Shown here: positions 32,474-35,121 of the stretch, piece after piece
How the letters are laid out: each line of letters begins with the position of its first letter
Numbering within the stretch: position 1 is the first letter of the stretch
Source of the DNA: Niabella aurantiaca DSM 17617
Lineage (GTDB): Bacteria; Bacteroidota; Bacteroidia; Chitinophagales; Chitinophagaceae
Assembly (NCBI RefSeq): GCF_000374125.1
Contig: NZ_KB893636.1
Location: 1-35,121, forward strand
Length of the DNA stretch: 35,121 nucleotides
Direction: 5' to 3'
Position numbers and translations under genes: made by a program
The notes under the pieces: generated by a model
The model's input: only the letters and a program-made list of their open reading frames with translations
Database searches by the model: none
What the model was told of the DNA's origin: nothing

Positions 32474-32830
32474 TTATGATGAATAATGGAGTACTCTTTT
32501 TGAAAGAATATAAACGAGCAGCATATTGAAATAGTGGGTCACTGCGAGGATGCCCACCAGTATGCCTGTTTTCCCGGCTATAGAAGCGATCAGCATTTGC
32601 AGGTTCTGTACCGCCTGCCAGTTGCTGAATTGTACGATGGCATAACCGGTATTGAACAGGTAATAAGCGGTCAGGATGATGTTGTTGGTAGCATCTGCCT
32701 GCGCCGCATGACCCAGAAAGATCCTCAGTATGAATACCCTGCCGTTTTTGTGAAACAACCGGCCCACCCAATAGATGATATAGATGGTAATTGCGGCGTA
32801 GATAATATAGGCAGGGATATTATAGTTCAT
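32474..32830 (-). CDS. Small integral membrane protein, paralogue A
   Basis: 118 aa with about three membrane helices: IPAYIIYAAITIYIIYWVGR, IILTAYYLFNTGYAIVQF and TGILVGILAVTHYFNMLLVY. The loop between helices one and two (LFHKNGRVFILRIFLGHAAQ) is basic. It starts two bases after the regulator stop codon and is followed by its paralogue, so the three genes form one operon. The pair arose by tandem duplication. A stress-linked or signalling membrane complex controlled by the upstream regulator is the simplest idea, but no function is known to me. Confidence 0.78.
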   Translation of the reverse strand: MNYNIPAYIIYAAITIYIIYWVGRLFHKNGRVFILRIFLGHAAQADATNNIILTAYYLFNTGYAIVQFSNWQAVQNLQMLIASIAGKTGILVGILAVTHYFNMLLVYILSKRVLHYSS

Positions 32831-32832
32831 GG

Positions 32833-33339
32833 CTATGCGATGAGTTTCAGTAATTTTAGCAGGAGCTCCCCACGGGTGGAGGTAGCTACCCGCTCTACCA
32901 GCGTACTGAGCTGGTCTGTAAATGTTTGTATATCATGAATGGTCTGGTGCAGCGCTTTCCCTTCGGCTGATTTATCCTTTTTTGTTTCTGCTTCCAGTTC
33001 GGTTAACACGCTCAGGGCGGGATCAATTTCCTTTTGCTTGCGCATCAGGGCTATTTTCAGCGCCCATTTCCAGATATCCTTTTCTGCTACAAAATATTCT
33101 TTGCGGTCTCCGGCGATCACCTTTTTATAAATGATGCCGTAATCCAGCAGCTGACGGAGGCTCATGTTCGCATTGCCGCGGGAGATGGTCAGTGCCTCCA
33201 TGATGGTATCGGTAGAAAGGGGATCGTCCGAAACGAGCAGCAGCGCCTGTACCTGTGCCACTGATTTGTTGATGCCCCACTCAGAGCCCAGGGCGCCCCA
33301 GGTATCGATAAATTTTTGTTTGGATACGGTCAGGTTCAT
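32833..33339 (-). CDS. GbsR/MarR-type transcriptional regulator
   Basis: 168 aa. A winged-helix DNA-binding domain spans about 20-90 (SVAQVQALLLVSDDPLSTDT, IMEALTISRGNANMSLRQLL, DYGIIYKKVIAGDRKEYFVA), matching the GbsR/MarR-like group in which WGINKS.AQ and SRGNANMSLR are characteristic. The C-terminal part is a charged, coiled-coil-prone helix for dimerisation (about 110-168). It is the first gene of an operon with two small membrane proteins (two-base gap). A palindrome overlapping its own promoter (33379-33402) suggests autoregulation. The inducer is unknown; GbsR senses choline in Bacillus, but no betaine genes are here. Confidence 0.9.
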   Translation of the reverse strand: MNLTVSKQKFIDTWGALGSEWGINKSVAQVQALLLVSDDPLSTDTIMEALTISRGNANMSLRQLLDYGIIYKKVIAGDRKEYFVAEKDIWKWALKIALMRKQKEIDPALSVLTELEAETKKDKSAEGKALHQTIHDIQTFTDQLSTLVERVATSTRGELLLKLLKLIA

Positions 33340-33357
33340 TTGTTTTCTTTTCGGGTG

Positions 33358-33388
33358 TAAAGATATATGTATTTATTGAATTTTCAAA
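33358..33388 (-). promoter_or_regulatory. Full promoter of the regulator operon (TTTG - 19 - TATCTTTA)
   Basis: The -33 TTTG (33388-33385) and -7 TATCTTTA (33365-33358) are separated by 19 bases, the spacing expected for Bacteroidota. The -7 element ends 18 bases before the ATG at 33339. It is the only promoter in the window where both elements are convincing. Confidence 0.65.
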
Positions 33389-33402
33389 AAATATTGAAAA
33401 TT
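33379..33402. promoter_or_regulatory. Inverted repeat AATTTTCAA-N6-TTGAAAATT, candidate regulator operator
   Basis: Perfect 9-bp arms at 33379-33387 and 33394-33402 separated by six bases. The repeat covers the -33 element of the promoter, so a dimer bound here would block RNA polymerase. The most likely ligand is the GbsR-type protein encoded just downstream. Confidence 0.6.
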
Positions 33403-33512
33403 AAATAAATATTTCCTTTCCTGGCCTTATTCCGGCAGTTCCGGGTGCAAAGCGAGGCCGGTCCGGTATATCTGTAAGAGATCCTTCTTGAGAAACTTTT
33501 ATGGGGCAGGGA

Positions 33513-34925
33513 TCAGGCTGAATACTCCGGCAACAACCGGAGCATCAGTGCTTTTACCAGCTCCACATCTTTTTCGCTGGTCCTGAAATTGACAAAAGCT
33601 GCCCGGATCCCGGCTTGCTCTTTATAGTGGGTTTGGGTCATGAATACTTTTCCCGTTTTGTTCAATGCCGAAAGGAACGCTGTTACTTTTTGCGGATCGC
33701 TCTCAGAACCGGAAAGCGAGAAGCATACCGTATTGAGACGTACCGGGGCCAATAACCGGAGCTCCGGCCGTGATTCGATAAAGGCACCAAAGTCGGTTGC
33801 CTGCCGGATGCTGTTCTCCACGATGTGGCGGTATCCTTCGCGCCCGTATGCATGGAGTGTGAACCATACGGGGAGGGCCTTTAGCCGCCTTGAATTTTCC
33901 GGCAAAAGATTGAGGTAGTTGAATTGTTCAAGGGGGTCGCCCAGGTAGGGCGCATTGGAGTTTTGGAAGGTGGCTACCTGAAGCATCCGGTACCGGTCTT
34001 TTACAAAGAAGACCGCATTTTCATAAGGTACATTCAGCCATTTATGACAGTCAACCGTAATGCTGTCGGCCTGTTCCCAGTCCTTCAGCAGGTGTTGATG
34101 TGCATCCGAAAGGATGGCGAATCCGCCAAATGCGGCGTCAATATGCCACCAGAACCGGTATTTATCCCTTAAGGCCGCGATCGCAGAAAAGTTGTCAAAA
34201 TCAACAGTATTGACAGTCCCGGCGCTTGAGATCAGGATGAACGGCGCACCGTTCAGCTGCCGGATCTGTTCCTCAAGATCGTGGGTATCGATGGCTTCGC
34301 GGTTGTCGGGCAGGGTCTTTACAGGCCTAATATTGCTGCTTCCCATGCCCAGCATGGCCAGTGATTTTACGGAGGAGGAGTGTGGGGTTGCGGTAAGAAC
34401 ATGCATCTTTTGTGCAATACCTTCCCGGGCGATATCTACCCCCGATTGCTTGCCCAGCCATTGCCTTGCCACTGCCAGGCAGGTAAAGTTCGACATGGTG
34501 GCGCCGGTTACAAAGCCTCCGGTAAAGTCACCGGGCAGTGCCAGGAGCTCCCGCAAAAGGCCCACCGTTTCCAGTTCAATGGCGGCGGAAATATCCCCGT
34601 CGCCTTTTATGATCTGGGTATTCTGATCGTAAATGGTGGTCAGCCAGTCGCCCGCAACTGCAGCGGGAGTGGTTCCTCCGGTCACGAAGCCCCAGTAGCG
34701 CGGACCCGAAGCCGCCACCATGGCTGATTCCCAACGGTCATTGAATTTTTGTAAGGTGTCAATGGTTCCGATCCCTTTATCGGGCATCGCAGCAGTTGCA
34801 GCGGTCTTCATGACAGTTGAGGTGGGGCGCCCGTTTATATTTTTCAGGTAATCCAGCCCCTGTGCGCTTACCAGCTGAAATATTTTTTCCAGTGAGGAAA
34901 GATCTCCTTGCAATAGTTTGTTCAT
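33513..34925 (-). CDS. PLP-dependent group II amino-acid decarboxylase
   Basis: 470 aa, fold type I. The cofactor lysine is Lys295 in the motif DCHKWLNVPYE; Asp263 (HIDAAFGG) binds the pyridine nitrogen and His182 (ATPHSSSVK) stacks on the ring. The GGFVTGATMSNFTCLAVARQ region (136-155) binds phosphate. Family members include aromatic-L-amino-acid, diaminobutyrate and glutamate decarboxylases; the motif resembles the aromatic/DABA side, but substrate cannot be told. The enzyme would release CO2 and an amine in the cytoplasm. It is transcribed alone from an element at 34933-34940 and appears full length and undamaged. Confidence 0.9.
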   Translation of the reverse strand: MNKLLQGDLSSLEKIFQLVSAQGLDYLKNINGRPTSTVMKTAATAAMPDKGIGTIDTLQKFNDRWESAMVAASGPRYWGFVTGGTTPAAVAGDWLTTIYDQNTQIIKGDGDISAAIELETVGLLRELLALPGDFTGGFVTGATMSNFTCLAVARQWLGKQSGVDIAREGIAQKMHVLTATPHSSSVKSLAMLGMGSSNIRPVKTLPDNREAIDTHDLEEQIRQLNGAPFILISSAGTVNTVDFDNFSAIAALRDKYRFWWHIDAAFGGFAILSDAHQHLLKDWEQADSITVDCHKWLNVPYENAVFFVKDRYRMLQVATFQNSNAPYLGDPLEQFNYLNLLPENSRRLKALPVWFTLHAYGREGYRHIVENSIRQATDFGAFIESRPELRLLAPVRLNTVCFSLSGSESDPQKVTAFLSALNKTGKVFMTQTHYKEQAGIRAAFVNFRTSEKDVELVKALMLRLLPEYSA

Positions 34926-34932
34926 GATCCTG

Positions 34933-34940
34933 TAAATGTA
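34933..34940 (-). promoter_or_regulatory. -7 promoter element TACATTTA of the decarboxylase gene
   Basis: TAnnTTTA element ending seven bases before the ATG at 34925; same octamer as for the SRPBCC gene. The implied leader is only a few nucleotides. Confidence 0.4.
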
Positions 34941-35121
34941 GGATAAAACCCCGCTCTGCGGTGCACAGATCCTTAAACCTTAGAAGCTGTTTAAAAACGA
35001 TCCGGGAGCATCCGTATAACCATTAGAAGGTACCGGCTTTTTATCGCCGCTACTTAGGGAGTCGCTGTAGCCGTCATCTATAAAAAGCGGGGTTAAGCGA
35101 TCATTTTAGCAAAAGAGGCAT

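Noticed and set aside
32463-32771. 103-codon upstream extension of membrane protein B
   Set aside because: It overlaps the paralogue A gene in another frame and is not hydrophobic, unlike the real protein that begins at 32462.
34979-35121. Possible insertion-sequence end (AGAAGCTGTTTAAAAAC) near the right edge
   Set aside because: It recalls IS ends, but no inverted partner, transposase frame or target duplication is visible in the remaining bases.

Overview
The window looks like chromosomal DNA of a Bacteroidota, probably Chitinophagaceae (Niabella/Chitinophaga-like). The reasons are protein architectures typical of the phylum (TonB receptor with a carboxypeptidase-like N-terminal domain, TlpA protein with a DUF4369-like N-terminus, Bacteroidota-type LptD and OstA-like proteins, YaiO-type barrel) and repeated TAnnTTTG/TAnnTTTA -7 promoter elements just upstream of start codons. 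GC content is roughly half. The genus is an inference. No rRNA, tRNA, CRISPR array, prophage or intact mobile element was seen.

Layout. 1-231: 3' end of an ISKra4-like transposase cut by the window edge. 537-2363 (-): aspS with a clear intrinsic terminator; then deoC (+). 3682-11148 (+): a compact six-gene cluster encoding a lone receiver domain, a membrane-anchored HEAT protein, a processive GT2 synthase, an LtaS-like membrane phosphotransferase, a TPR/YaiO-type outer-membrane barrel and an uncharacterised membrane-anchored protein. A convergent lipoprotein with a TIM-barrel hydrolase look (11166-12107) faces it. Together these resemble a synthase-dependent exopolysaccharide system with synthesis, possible phospho-decoration, outer-membrane export and trimming. 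This is the best candidate for an undescribed system here.

12166-19943 is mainly cell-envelope biogenesis: a GNAT enzyme, LptD-like protein (-), then amidase, MCE/MlaD protein and OstA-like protein (+). 20472-22677 carries trpB and trpA. Between them lies a 54-codon ORF that reads as an internally deleted clan AA aspartic protease. 22948-25425 holds two exported proteins (TlpA-like thioredoxin; carboxypeptidase-regulatory-like domain protein). 25498-26998 (-) holds a macro-domain protein, CsaA and an SRPBCC protein.

27188-30764 is a metal-homeostasis module: a TonB receptor plus thioredoxin-like partner, divergent from a DtxR/MntR-type repressor, with a perfect 28-bp palindrome between them. 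31034-34925 (-) holds a TIGR01777 epimerase, a GbsR/MarR-type regulator with two tandem paralogous small membrane proteins, and a PLP-dependent decarboxylase.

All assignments come from reading translated sequence and motifs without database searches.
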